Source of the DNA: Heterostelium multicystogenum
Taxonomy: Eukaryota; Evosea; Eumycetozoa; Acytosteliales; Acytosteliaceae
Length of the DNA stretch: 64,000 nucleotides
NCBI GenBank assembly: GCA_003667245.1
Contig: RCNN01000126.1
Coordinates: forward strand, 1-64,000
Direction: 5' to 3'
Shown: positions 11,320 through 23,425 of the stretch, in pieces
Layout: every line of letters begins with the position of its first letter
How positions within the stretch are numbered: the stretch's first letter is position 1
Made by a program: the position numbers and the translations under genes
Notes under the pieces: model-generated
The model's input: only the letters and a program-made list of their open reading frames with translations
Database searches by the model: none
Told to the model about the DNA's origin: nothing

Positions 11320-12498
11320 TTATTTTATTTGATGTAACTTTTTATAGTCTAGTTCTCTAAGATAGGATGAACTCAATTTAAAATCGGAGCCTTGGTCTAC
11401 ACCATCGAAATAAGTTATCTCATAGATTTCTAATGGCTTCAAATTGTTTTCGATTCTCACCTCATTGATATGGAGAGCTGTGGCTTTGGTTTCAGGCGAC
11501 ACTATAATAACTTCCAATCTACTGCTAATCTTTGTGTTGGCATATGGCTCAAGCAATTTTAACATCTAGATGAGAGTAATTTGAATGTTAACAAATGAAA
11601 TCAAATGGATCGATTATATAAAGATAGATACATTATATTCAACATATGGATTTAAGTTCTTCATGAATTTGTAGGTGATATCTGATCTCTCTTGGAATGG
11701 AGCAATCAACTCACTGTATTTCTTGGATTTCAAAATACTATTGTCAGTGACACCAATTTCCATGTATTCAGAGCAAAGGAGAGCTGCCATAGACAGGAGT
11801 ACTTTGTGGCCAGGATGTATTCTGTCAAAAGTACCACCCAAAACAGCACCCTTGAATGGTGGTCTCCAGAGAGATTCATTGTCAACTTTACTAATATCAT
11901 AAGTTGAGTAATAAAAGTCGTTTGGATAGTTGGATTGACTTTCTATTACCTTCAACTTGGGCGACAATCCATTAGAAGAAGACGACATTAAAAACTCATA
12001 ATCAATAGCATCAACAAAAATAGCATCGACCTCACTCTCTAATTGTGTACATTGTAGTTGGGGAACAGTCGCCGCTGGTGAGACATTAGCTGCGGCATTA
12101 TTGGGAGCAATCTGAGGCATAATAGTTACGTCCAGCTTCATGTTTAGACCGTAGAGTATCTTGTAGTAAGTGTCAATAATGGCTTCGTATCTCTTTAGCT
12201 CTGTCAGATAGTTGCTGAGCACTGGCGAATGATTGTCTGCCAACAGTGATACAGTTGGCTGTCTCTTTGTCTTATCAAACAAATTGACAGCATTGCTCAG
12301 CTCGGGATGCTGTAATTTCTCTATTTGTTGTATCTGCAAAGGCGGTATCTTACAGAAAGACTTATAATCAATGAATTGGATGTAAAGTTTGTCACTCACT
12401 TGCTTCTGCACATGATTAAGCTTAGCTACATTAAAATGATGCAGCACATCGTGTATGCCATCAGAGTAAAGCAATCTTATCAAACCTGACTTGTACAT
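11320..12498 (-). CDS. Phosphopantetheine adenylyltransferase (COASY-type, no kinase domain)
   Basis: Fourth step of coenzyme A synthesis: 4'-phosphopantetheine plus ATP gives dephospho-CoA. Exon 1 is 11632-12498, the intron is 11566-11631 (66 nt), and exon 2 is 11320-11565. The junction joins NPYVEYN to MLKLLEPYANTKIS in frame, giving about 370 aa. Residues 1-215 form an N-terminal region like that of animal CoA synthase. The nucleotidyltransferase domain follows, with VLGGTFDRIHPGHKVLL (the HxGH motif) and later VSPETKATALHINEVR. The protein stops where human COASY continues into dephospho-CoA kinase, so that step must be carried out by another gene. It is convergent with the LRR gene, 102 bp apart. 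No frame breaks seen. Confidence 0.92.
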
Positions 12499-12946
12499 GT
12501 CTAACTAAAGAAGTAGTTGTTGTTTTATGATGTTTGTTATTGTTAGTATAATCTTTATAATAAAGTTGGAATGTAGTTATTGTCGTTGTGTTTAGAGTAG
12601 AGTAGAATGGTGAGTGATATTGTTGGGAAAAGAACTGTCAAACTACAATTATTTGCAAATTTGAATTTCAAAATATTTGTAAGGTAAATTTAATAATACC
12701 AAATTAAGAAACAAGAATCACCATACATAACCCACTGTACCAAAACCACACATTTTATTCAGATATTTATGTTTTAAAATATTTTATTTTCTGTTTGATG
12801 GGGGTGTGTAGTGGATTAAGAATACTCTTTTAGTTCAAGATTTATAATATCACATTCATTCATTCATTCATTTGTTTGTTTTTAATTTTTTATCATATCA
12901 TTTGTACAAAGTTATAGATTATTAATATTTAAATAGGCATCAGAAA
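12499..12946. promoter_or_regulatory. Divergent promoter region with GT-rich element
   Basis: Short shared promoter between the adenylyltransferase (-) and citrate synthase (+). It holds a GT-rich element at 12800-12814 (GGGGGTGTGTAGTGG), about 135 bp upstream of the synthase ATG, and a CATT tetranucleotide repeat near 12852-12870. The GT-rich element resembles the G-boxes bound by GBF in Dictyostelium; this is inference. Confidence 0.35.
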
Positions 12947-14286
12947 ATGAGCGGAGCAGAAGAGTATTCAAAAGGTCTTGCTGGTATCTATGTTGCTAAA
13001 TCAGCTATTTGTACTGTTGGTGTCAAGGGTACTGGTCTTAACTATCGTGGATATGATATAAAAGGTTGGTATCAATCTCGCTTGAGAATCGCATAGATTA
13101 GTTCAGGTTGCATAGCAAGCATTCTTCCAGAGACATTTGATATTAATAGGTTACTCTCATGATTTTGACGATGTTTAGAATTGGCTGCCAATTCTACTTT
13201 TTGAAGAAGTAGCCTATTTGTTAATCTATGGAAATCTACCAACTGAAGAAGAGTTGGTGGGATATTGCAGAACCTTGAGCTCACTTCGTGATATTCCGGG
13301 TGCTTTGAAGGATTGCTTGGAGCGTATCCCAGCATCAGCTCATCCAATGGATGTTTTGAGAACCGGTTGCTCCATCTTGGGAACTTTGGAGCCAGAGTCA
13401 CCAACTAACAACCAATTCCAAATTGCCAATCGTTTGATTGCTTCATTTGGATCAATGCTTCTCTACTGGCACCACTGGGTTAACAGTGGTAAGCGTATCA
13501 ACTGTTTGACTTCACCAGACGACTCGACTGCCAAACATTTCTTAAAACTTTTGCGTTACGATGGACAAGAGCCATTGCCACTCCACGTTCGTGCTGTCGA
13601 TGTATCACTTATCCTCTATGCAGAGCACGATCTTGCTGCCTCATCATTTGCTGCACGTGTTACAACTTCAACTCTCACTGATTTCTACTCTTCAATCTGC
13701 ACAGCAATCGGAACATTGAGAGGTCCACTCCATGGTGGTGCAAACGAAGCTGCCATGCATCTTTTAGCTCAATTCCAACACCAGACGAAGCCGAAGCAGG
13801 TGTAAGTTAAAATCATTCTAAACTCTTACTCATAATGACAAAACCTAATATTTATTTTTATAGATTATGAAAATGTTGGCAAAGAAAGAGTTGATCATGG
13901 GATTTGGACATCGTGTATATAGAAATGGTGATCCAAGAAATCCAATTATTAAGGAATGGTCAAAGCGTTTGGCTAATGAGCAAGGTGGTAATATGAAATT
14001 GTTTAATGTAAGTGAGCGTGTTGAGCAAGTTGTCTTCCGTGAGAAAAAGATGTTCCCAAATCTTGATTTCTACTCTGCTTCAGCCTACAATCAAGTAGGT
14101 ATTCCAACTCTTTTCTTCACCCCAGTATTTGTAATCTCCAGAACTACAGGATGGGCATCACACATCATCGAGCAACGTGCTGACAACAAGCTAATTAGAC
14201 CATCCGCAATTTACAACGGTCCAGAAACAAGACCATACATTCCTCTCAAAGATAGAAAATCCGAAAAGAAAAACGCATCTCTTTAA
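12947..14286 (+). CDS. Citrate synthase of the PrpC (2-methylcitrate synthase) subtype
   Basis: Condenses acetyl-CoA or propionyl-CoA with oxaloacetate. Exons are 12947-13064, 13179-13801 and 13864-14286; introns are 114 and 62 nt. Key residues are visible: GPLHGGANEAAM (first active-site His), GFGHRVYRNGDP (second His) and NLDFYSASAY (catalytic Asp). The N-terminus (TVGVKGTGLNYRGYDI) and the C-terminus (RPYIPLKDR) are closer to bacterial PrpC-type enzymes than to mitochondrial citrate synthase. Length is about 387 aa. I see no mitochondrial presequence and no C-terminal SKL. There are two homopolymer errors: the T-run at 13198-13202 is one base too long and the A-run near 13777 is one too short. 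With both corrected the exon phases fit exactly. Substrate preference cannot be read from sequence. Confidence 0.9.
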
Positions 14287-14351
14287 ATAGAATATAATTC
14301 AATCAAACGTTTATAATACAATTAAATAGATTAAATAGCTTTATTGCATTA

Positions 14352-16436
14352 TTAATTTGTTATGCTGTCAGAGGACAATGATAACTCTTCGTCACCATCA
14401 GATTCTCTCAGCTTTTTATCCTGATAGACTGAAAATATTTGTGTTGACATAAACTCTGTGATCCACTTGCGCTCATTTTCCTCTTCAAACTCAACGTCTG
14501 CGAATGTTTCTTTGACAAATACTGATACGTGTTTCAACTGTGATACATCGCGCACACAATGTCTATGGAAGTTCTCAAACAACATTTCAAAGTGTGCTTG
14601 GATCTGAGACACAAGCGCACTAAGAATTGGCTCTTGATCCTCTGTCGGTGAATAGTTGTAGCCGTACTTGGACTCCATAGTGCCTCTCAATAGCTTGTTA
14701 GCGTCTATCAGCTTGTTAGCAATGTCATTTGAAATTGGGAAAGATGATTCAGCGACTTTAGATTTATGAATGATTTTGTTTTGGTCTATGTCGACGACGA
14801 TGATTTCATTGAGATCGACGCTGTCTACAACAGACTTGGAGCTTGTACCAACAATGAATGGTACTGGTGCACTTAACATATCTCCTAGTGAATCGGGTAT
14901 AATTGGTAATAGTACAGATTGATAAACAAATGGCTTTATCAGAGAAACCATAGTAAATCTAAGAAGTAATTACAGTTAGAAAAATGCTAGACAATCAACA
15001 TTGGCTTAATAAACTTACATTACAGATGTCAAATTTCTAAGTGATTTAGAATAGAATACAATTTTACGCTCAAGAAGAATGGAGCTTAAAATGGAGATAA
15101 TTGCGACGTGCGACAGTAGTTGTAGAGTAATGAGTAAACCATATTCAATAATGTACCCAGTGAAGTCTGCATCTTTGTGTGAAAGTATTTCTCTTCTAAA
15201 CTCAATAGATTTGCCAAGTGCATCGATTTGGAATTTGATGCTCTCGCCAGACTTGGGGATGTTGTGTTGATAAAAATATTCAATTAAATCTTTGATTGGA
15301 GTTTCTTTGACAGGTACAGCATAGATAGGTGGTGCCAAAGTGGCTGCTATGATTGATTGTTGAGGTGTAAGTGGTGGAGTTGTCATTGGGACATCTACAC
15401 TGTCATTTGATTTGCCAAGAATAGGAGTTGTTGATGAAGTAGAAGATGATAACGAAGAGCAAGGTGAGCTACTATCACTTCCACTGCTTTTGTTGAGTGA
15501 AGATTGGTCACTTGATAGAGTGATGCTAATAGTAGGCTGTGGTATTTTTTGATCATCTTTTGTTGAATGACGATTCTTTTCAAGTGATTGGGGTGGTCTC
15601 CTCAAGCGACCAAGAAATGTTTGAAAAACTTCAACCTGTTGCATATGCTGTATCTTTAAAATCGAGTTGAGAATATTGAAATGTAAAGTAAAGAATGGAT
15701 ATTTGGTGAGTATAACATAGCACTTTGGAGCTGTGACGATTTCACTCAAGTGAAACATCGAATCCTCGTAAGAATCAATATCATTCATCTTATTCCCAAG
15801 TTCTGCTGCTTTAAATGTGCATACTCCATACAAAACATCTTTTTTCTCGTCTGTTAACATGAAAACTGAAAGAGCAATTGATATTAGTCAAGGTCCAAGG
15901 ATAATGTCCACGAATAATATCTACATACCAAATGAGTCTCCAGGTTCTTTCAGATGATTTTGTGAACAGAGAAGTGTAAATAGATTTGTGTTGGACACTC
16001 CAAGTGATTGATAGCTAAGTGGTACTCCACTTGGGAATGGAAAGTCGTAGACATTGATGTTTCCAAGCGATCTGTCAGGTGGATATTGATAGAGTATCTT
16101 TGGTTGCTCACGTTCAAGGTTTGGTTTAGGTGGTGGAGGTGATCTAGACAAAAATCTGAAAGCCGATCCTGTCGATGGTGATACAGATTGATGCTTTGGT
16201 GGCGGTGGTGAAACGCTGAATTCCGTCGACTTCTGCTGTTGGTCTGGTGTCTTTTTCTCAGCACCAATAACCAAGAACCACTCGAACAGTCTATCTCTAT
16301 CTCTTGCAGGACTACGTCTGACCGAGGTATGCAGCTGTCTGCTGAGCCGCTCCTCACTTGTCATCTTCTCGACATTGAGTGTGATATCGATTCTGTTTCT
16401 TCCAGAAGGTGTTCTTTTATGTGATTTCAAAAACAT
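14352..16436 (-). CDS. DENN-domain protein (probable Rab GEF)
   Basis: DENN proteins exchange GDP for GTP on Rab GTPases in membrane traffic. Exons are 15929-16436, 15019-15865 and 14352-14958; introns are 63 and 60 nt, with both junctions in frame (about 653 aa). The upstream DENN part includes RLFEWFLVIGA, then a Pro-rich insert and LFTLLCSQNHLKEPGDS. The core DENN part has FMLTDEKKDVLYGVCTF, YVILTKYPFF, and LLERKIVFYSKSLRNLTSV running into TMVSLIKPFVYQSVLLPIIP and APVPFIVG. The downstream DENN part ends the protein. A Ser/Thr-rich insert lies in the middle (15330-15600). Convergent with citrate synthase, with 65 bp between stops. No frame break seen. The Rab target is unknown. Confidence 0.92.
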
Positions 16437-17148
16437 CTTTATATCAATATGATCCTATAAATATTATTACTATTATTTAAAAGATAACAGGATATTGTCA
16501 ATGCTACTGGTTGTTTTTAATTTCACCAAATAAATCTATTGGTAATTGAAAAGATTCGAATAAAAAGCAAAACTGTTTTTCGAATCAATTAAAAAGTGTA
16601 AATTAGAAATCTCGAGATCTGTTATTAGATTTAGAGATAACACAAGATTAAATAAACATATATATTAAAAATATAAATTTTAACAAATGAAATAAATAAC
16701 AAATAATATATTTATAGATTTAACATGTAATATATATATATAAAATAAAATAAATATTATTACATAAGAATGGTATGACACATTGAACAGTGTTTTGTAT
16801 ATAAATAGATCAAAACAATAACAACAACAATAATAATAATATTATTATTATTATTACTATTTTTTATTATAAATAGGTTGTGTGTTTAATAATATGATCA
16901 TATAACCATAAGTAATTAATTGAAAAAACACTAAAGTTTGTTGTTTTGTCAAAAAATGATAATTTATTAATTTAATTGAATAGAACAGTTTGCAGTTGGT
17001 TTTTCGCGAATTTAGGAAAGTGTCGCACAACATGGCAGTATTAATATGAAATTTAATAATAATAATAATGAATAATAAATATGTTTTTATTAATAATTAT
17101 TTAATAAATATACAAAAAATAAAAATATATTTGATTTATGAAATTGAA
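16437..17148. other. Intergenic, AT-rich, with one CG-rich word
   Basis: Very AT-rich, with AAT/ATT trinucleotide tracts (16820-16860, 17055-17075). The only unusual word is TTCGCGAA at 17003-17010, an E2F-like palindrome about 570 bp upstream of the DENN gene start. No gene seen. Confidence 0.4.
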
Positions 17149-18468
17149 TTAATAGGTTTGTTGTTGATGTTGATGTTGATGTTGATGTTGATGTTGATGT
17201 TGATTATTTGAATGTGAATATAGATCTGATGTAGATGAAGATGTTGGAGGTGGAACTGTTTTGGTAAAAGTTGTTGAAGTGTTTGTTGTTGCTGTGGATA
17301 ATCTACTGCTGCTATCAATGCTATGACTACAGTTGTTGTTGTTGTTGTAGGTATTGATATAATCTGTATATTTCATTTTAGTCTTTTTGAGTTCGAGCTC
17401 ACGGTTCATCTCTTGGCGGAATTGTATGATACAGCGTTTCAAGTAGATATTTTCCTGCGTGACATTGCGTAGATATCGTGCAGCACGCTCATTTTCATCG
17501 ATGAGGACTCTCACTGTTTGGTTGACCATATTCAATTCTTGTTGGAGTTTCAGTGTATTTTCCAGTTTCTCGACGTCGATCATACTACTTGTGCTACTGT
17601 TGATGTTGGGCTCTATATAGCTACAGCTGCTACTGGTACTTCCATCGCTTGCACCCAGCTGATTCAAACTTTGGTATTGGCTTTGTAGTTGGCAATGATA
17701 CTGCTGTGATGAAGGCTGCTGACCACTGAAATACTCAAAGATGTCTCTGTCCTTCTCTGACTCGACCATGTAGAAACTATTGAGCAGTGAGCCATCGAAA
17801 ATTCCTAAACCATTGCCATTGTTTGCACTGCTTTGATTGCTGCTATTGTTGTTGTTGTTGTTTTTGTTCCTTTGGAATATCATTTGTGGCTTCGGCAGTA
17901 TATCCATTAGCTTCTCTATTCCAAACCAATTGGATAGAGGCGAGTTGTTTGTCGTAGTTGTATAGGCGTCGTTGCTATAGTGGTAGGTGGCAGAGGGCGG
18001 CGTTGGAGGATTGGAATTTGGATATAGATCATTGTTGTTAAAGAATGCTGATTCTGTAATTGGTGTCACTGGTGATGCGTGATTGGTGATCGTAGAGGTG
18101 GACACTGTTGAGTGTAAGCTATTGTTGTTTAGTAACTGGATATCGTGATATTGTCTCAAATCATTGGATTTCGATGTATGATTGTGAGAGAGTATCTTCA
18201 AAGCATTGATGGTTTGTTCATTGGTAGTTTTGCAGGATTGCCAAATTAAAATAATTTGCTGCTTGTGTGTGAAATTCTATTGCATCTTCTATAAAACCAA
18301 ACTCTTCACTTTCCAATGCTTTCTTTGCTAAATTATGTGCCTAAAAAATATTAAAACATACTTTATTAGTATAATTTAAAAAAGGAAATATCTTTATAAC
18401 ATCATTATAATTATTATTATTATTGTTATTACTTTTGATATAAAATTAGAGTTATCAATTGTTGACAT
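17149..18468 (-). CDS. MIT-like plus coiled-coil protein, NRBF2/Atg38-like
   Basis: The likely start is an ATG at 18468. Exon 1 is 36 nt (18433-18468), followed by a 92-nt intron and an exon starting at 18340. The joined N-terminus is ISK-AHNLAKKALESEEFGFI, continuing DAIEFHTQAANYFNLA. This is a helical hairpin repeat like the MIT domain of NRBF2/Atg38 (a regulator of the autophagy PI3-kinase complex). One frame break near 18235 separates it from NEQTINALKIL. The middle is Asn/Ser-rich. A coiled coil follows (residues around 220-290 of the long frame: ENTLKLQQELNMVNQTVRVL, ENERAARYLRNVTQENIYLK). The tail has a (HQ)n run. Architecture and order match NRBF2, but the assignment rests on the MIT pattern and is inference. 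Other MIT proteins are possible. Confidence 0.55.
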
Positions 18469-19295
18469 GTAAACTCCTTTTACTAAAAATAAAATATTAA
18501 ATAATAATAAAATACAATAAATTATTGAAGTAAATAATAACAAAAAGTTATTAATAATATATATGTGTCTAATAATAATAATAATAACTATTATTAAAAT
18601 TATAATCGAATAATTAAAAACTAATATTAAAGTAGTACTTGTTGTTTTAAAAGTTTAAGTAATAATATGTTCAACTAAATTAAACAACTTTTAAAACTAA
18701 ATAATAACATTGTTGTATAATATAAATAAATTAATTAATATATTATTTATATATATTATTTATATAAGTTCATTAAAAGATTGGGGTAAAAAAACTGTGT
18801 TCACACCAACACACCACTTTCCTTCTTTACACTTGTCTAAATCAATGATGTATTTAAATTTAGATTAGATAACAATCAAAACATACAATGACAAGCAAGG
18901 TTTGACAATGAATGTATTAAGGAAAACCAATTATAATAATATTATTTTATTATTTATTGATATAGTTTAGTTTTTGCTGATTCACAGGATTAGATTCCTC
19001 CTAGTAATCATAGTTTCTACTATTAGAACATAAAATATTATCCCACCAGTTAGAGATTAAAAAGTAGTTTATTTATAATAATAATAATTACATACTACTA
19101 ATATTTGTAATTTTTAGATGGAAACTCTTATAATTACCAATTTCTGATATAAATTTATGGAATTTTATAGGTATCTAATAAAATACAATGAGATCATCTA
19201 ATGAAAAAAAAAACCTATGATAAAGAAAGTTGCTTATTTTAATTGAATGTACAACAATATTCATTACGAACAGAACCAATAGATGTAATTTTATT
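18469..19295. promoter_or_regulatory. Promoter/intergenic with CA-rich element
   Basis: AT-rich, with an element at 18801-18817 (TCACACCAACACACCAC), a GT-rich box on the strand of the gene to its left. Otherwise trinucleotide-rich filler. No gene seen between here and the toxin-like gene's 3' end. Confidence 0.35.
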
Positions 19296-22200
19296 TTAAA
19301 GAGTACTGTATCCCTGTGACCACAAATATTTTCCAGTAAGATCCGATGATACAACTAACTCTGGCATTGATGGAAGAAGTAACAATGCTCTATTGGTCTC
19401 AAGAGCACCACCATTCAATACCCCACTCGAATCAATCATTGTCTTGGCATTGGATGAACATGTGGTAGTCGTATCATAGATAACTTGATAAATACCAGTA
19501 GATGTCCAAGAATGTTTACAAATCTGAAGGTTTGCTGCAGATTCTTGAATTACAGTGTTTGTGAATACATTCTTAATGGAATATTTGTTTTGATCAATTT
19601 GAATCTTTAAGAACCTATTTTGGTATAGATTTCTGGTATAAGGCTGAAGCACAAAGGTGTTGATGTTGGTGTAGCTAGTGCCAAAATATCCAAATGTTAA
19701 TGATCCTGTGTCTGAACGCAATACCAATGCATAGTCTCCCACTTCATCACTGCCTGGTACAAGCTGAAGATATCTTGACGATTCAATTCTTGGGTTGCTC
19801 GCTGTACCAGTTACCTCGCACTTATTAACTCCAGTTACAGAGTTTACAAAGCATTGGCTGTTTGACTGACCATTGTAATGAACATACATTCTGAGATCCT
19901 CTTTAAAGGAAGTTTGACCGGTATAGACCCAAGACTGAGCGGGTCTTGGATGGTTTGGGTTTTGCATTATATATGCAGCATATGATTCGCCAGTTATAGT
20001 TTTCTTGATAATTAAATAATCTCTTCCATTAGTGATGAATTGATTGACACCAAGATAATTATTGGTTGGGTCAAGATGGTCAATGAATGATCCTGGAATC
20101 AAAGCAACTCTCATTGAGATTGGAGAACCTAATTTAGACCAAATCATTTTGTTTAGATTGTTTTGAACAATCATTCCATATGTAAATGCATAAAGGTTGT
20201 TATCAAGGAGATTAAGATATTGACCACCCAGACCATAACATTCAACTGATGAAGAAGCTCCATTATCTCCATTTAAAACCAAATTTCCATCTGATTGAAC
20301 TGTAAGTGAATATACACCTGTTGTAGTTGTAGTACTACCTATTGAAAATACTTTAGATCCTCCAGATATAAGTGATGCAAATCCATCTCCAGTGATTGTC
20401 AACAAAGCTGTTGATGTCTTGAGTGTTTTTCCCTCTGGAAGTGTTGTAGGACACTTCAATCCTAGTGAATCTAAACATGCTCCTGGGAACAATGGAATTG
20501 ATTTGGAACTCTCAACCAAAAGTGAAGTTGGCTATTTATTATTCGAAAGAGATAAGTTAATATCAATTATCTTTGGTCTGAAGTTTCAAAAAGTACGTTC
20601 CACTTACATATTTCCAAATTTGGTATTGATTTGATGAATCACATGTTTTGAATTCAACAACACTTGTGTCAGTATTGAGTTGAAGACATAACCCAGAAGT
20701 ATATTCTTGAATTGTGTATTGTCCATTTGTCAACTGGTTGAGTACATTATAATTGTTTTGTGGAATCGATGTTGTTCCAATCAATGTTGATGTTGTTGCG
20801 TGTTTGATTAAATACAACTTTGTATATGGATTGTAAAGATGTGGTCCCAATGTATCATATTTCAAATACCAGAATTGTTGGAGATTCGATTGATCACATG
20901 TGGAAAGTGTCACAGCTGATCCAGTTGTGGATGCTGTTAAACAATTTTGAGATCCAACACTTTGAATCAATTTATATTCAAGATCTTGAGATCCCAAGAA
21001 TGATGGTGATGAATCACTTGTTGTATACCAAGCAATACCTTCATTGTTCCATCCAAACATATTTGGAACAGTTGAATATCCATATACTAATCCAGATCCA
21101 TATGCTGGGATTTGAGTTCTTGAATATCGGTAGACTGGTTTGAATGAAGGAATTCCAGCTCTTGCATCATATACTTGGAAAACAGGACCTTCTTTAACCC
21201 ATCCATTTGAGTTAAATGTGCTGTCTGTGGTATAATAATATCTGTCACCATTAGGTTGGCTGAATTTGAATCGATAGACAATCTTCTTTGAAATTATTGG
21301 ATTATAATTAGGTAAATCCATTTTTAAAGACCATGGAAGTTGAAAAGCTTTGAATGAATCTGTTCCAAATGAATAAACTCCAATATTTGTAGGAATAAAA
21401 GTAATGGTACCAGTACCAGTTGCAATACCATTATTTGCGGTTGAACTCTTATCGTTGAAATTATTATCAAGTGGCCAAAATCCAACCAATCCAGCTTCAT
21501 TTCCAAAGATCTTGTTGTTCATTGTGTTTGTAATTTGTGTTTGAGATAATGCGATATTCCATAATGTTATTTCATTGACCGAACCAACAAAGTGAGGATC
21601 ATTTGAATAATATTCGGCACCAATTAATAATGGAGTACCAGATTTAGCACTTCTCCGTACACCAGGTGATGATTCAATCAATGAAGTTGAGAGCTTAACA
21701 CCATCTAGCCAAATCTCTAATACAGAAGTTCTTCTTAAAATTACAACATGGTGCCAGTTTCCATCAAATATTTTTGTAGAAGTGGATGATGCTAAGATGT
21801 AGCCCAGTCCATCGTCAATTAAGAAAGAAATAACACCATTAGCTTTGATAAAAACTCTCCAACCACCATTTCCTGAACCTCCAGGTTCAGGTTTATTTGT
21901 CATTATGGTTCCTGGCTGCATGGTTTGGACAAAAGCAGTTGCTGAGAAATCGTTTAATCCAAATCATATGCTCCTTTGTTTGCAATACTGATTTGATTTG
22001 TTGATATAATATTGGCACCAAAGCTATTTGGTTTTGGGCTTTAAAAGAAATATATAAGAATTTATCTTTTCTTAATTGAAACTTAATAAAACATACCTAT
22101 ATAGATATCTATATTCACCATTAGATTCTTTGTAATAATATTGAGAGATGGTAACAGGAGTTGATGGAATTGGGTAACGGAAATCAACATCATCATAGGC

Positions 22201-23425
22201 AAATACGATACCACTCAATTGGACATCTCCAATATTTAAATTCATATCCAGGTTCAAGAATATCGACCACACATTGACCTGGGTATGATGATTCATAAGT
22301 TAAATCTGTACTAGAAGATGTACCGATTTCTGTTCTGTTGTTGAATCGGCATATGTGAATAAGATTGACGTTATGCTTGCGGAATAGGGACGTGAGTAGG
22401 TAACAACAGAAACAATTGGTACTTGTTTTAACACCAAAGTTGGATATGGTGAAACATTTGATCCAGAAGATCGTCCAATCAACTTTGTTGTTCCATCATT
22501 ATATTCAATGAAAAGACCCATAAGAAGAGTCTTCGTGGTGAAAAAATAAGGAGTAATCTTGGTCATCATTTTGGTTGATGATACTAGAGCGGCAACTGCT
22601 TCTGGTCTATACAATCTCTTACAGACACCATATTCACAATCATCGGTATTCATTGGGCCAGCAAGGTTTGATAAGAGAATATGTGAAACTGGACCTATGG
22701 ATCACCGTTGGATATATCTTTTATCGAAATATTTCCAATTGTTATGAAAATAAAGTAACCGATAAATAGAAATGGTTGAGTTCATCTGAAATTCGATTCC
22801 ATTGCTCGGGTGGAAAAGTAATTTTCAAATGGGAGAGTTGCTATGTGGTTGGCGATGACTGTATTGGCATAATCAGCATATTTAATAATCTTGGTTTTCA
22901 TCAAGGAATCATATCTATCTTTGACACCTTGACTCCATCCCAATTGATCTCCATAAGTAACAATCGCGAATGAATGTTAGATAGAGATTGGCAAATTGTG
23001 CAAATAGTGGCAGGAGTGTGGCTTGGAACTCTTGGGTTTTGAAGAGTTGTTCTTGACGAATGATTTGAGTTACACAAGAAATGTACACTGAGGTTAAATA
23101 CTCTGGAGTTGAATTTAGATCGGACATGGCAGACAAGTAATATTCATCCATCAACTGAGAGATTCCAAGTAATTCGGATTGGACTAAATTAAAGTGGCCT
23201 CATTAATACTCTTGTCGATGGCGGCTTGAGCATAGGTCAGAATGCTATTCCAGACAGCCTGAGGGTCGTTTTTGATTTGGAAACAAAGAATTGACAATAG
23301 CACCTGCCAAAGGTGGTGGAAGACCTGGGATCAACTCGGGAGCTGCGACGGGTAACTGCGGCAACAATTACATTTCTTAGAGAGGTAAAGGTACCAGGCA
23401 TCTTTAGAGATTTAGCGGACATCAC
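19296..23425 (-). CDS. Crystal-toxin-like (delta-endotoxin N-domain) protein with lectin modules; frame-broken
   Basis: Large multidomain protein, N to C along the minus strand. (1) 23425-22690: helical region resembling domain I of insecticidal crystal (Cry) proteins, recognised by QFANLYLTFIRDC and the following Trp/Gly-rich turn. (2) 22653-22040: beta-rich region with ITSILFTYADSTT, resembling a beta-prism/jacalin fold like Cry domain II. (3) 21921-21480: LamG/concanavalin-like fold (DGNWHHVVILRR, LEIWLDGVKL). (4) about 21290-21000: a YYYTT/GIAWYTT repeat module like DUF5648. (5) 20990-20608: ricin-B-type lectin with QQFW and YQIW motifs. (6) 20531-19296: a module with SDGNLVL, like bulb-type lectins. 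Two introns are visible (20532-20607, 22039-22096). The N-terminal half is interrupted by several frame breaks (between 23237 and 23154, 22915 and 22653, and at about 22300 and 21925), so it may be a pseudogene or error-ridden. I see no clear signal peptide. Pore formation and carbohydrate binding are inferred from the folds only. Confidence 0.7.
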
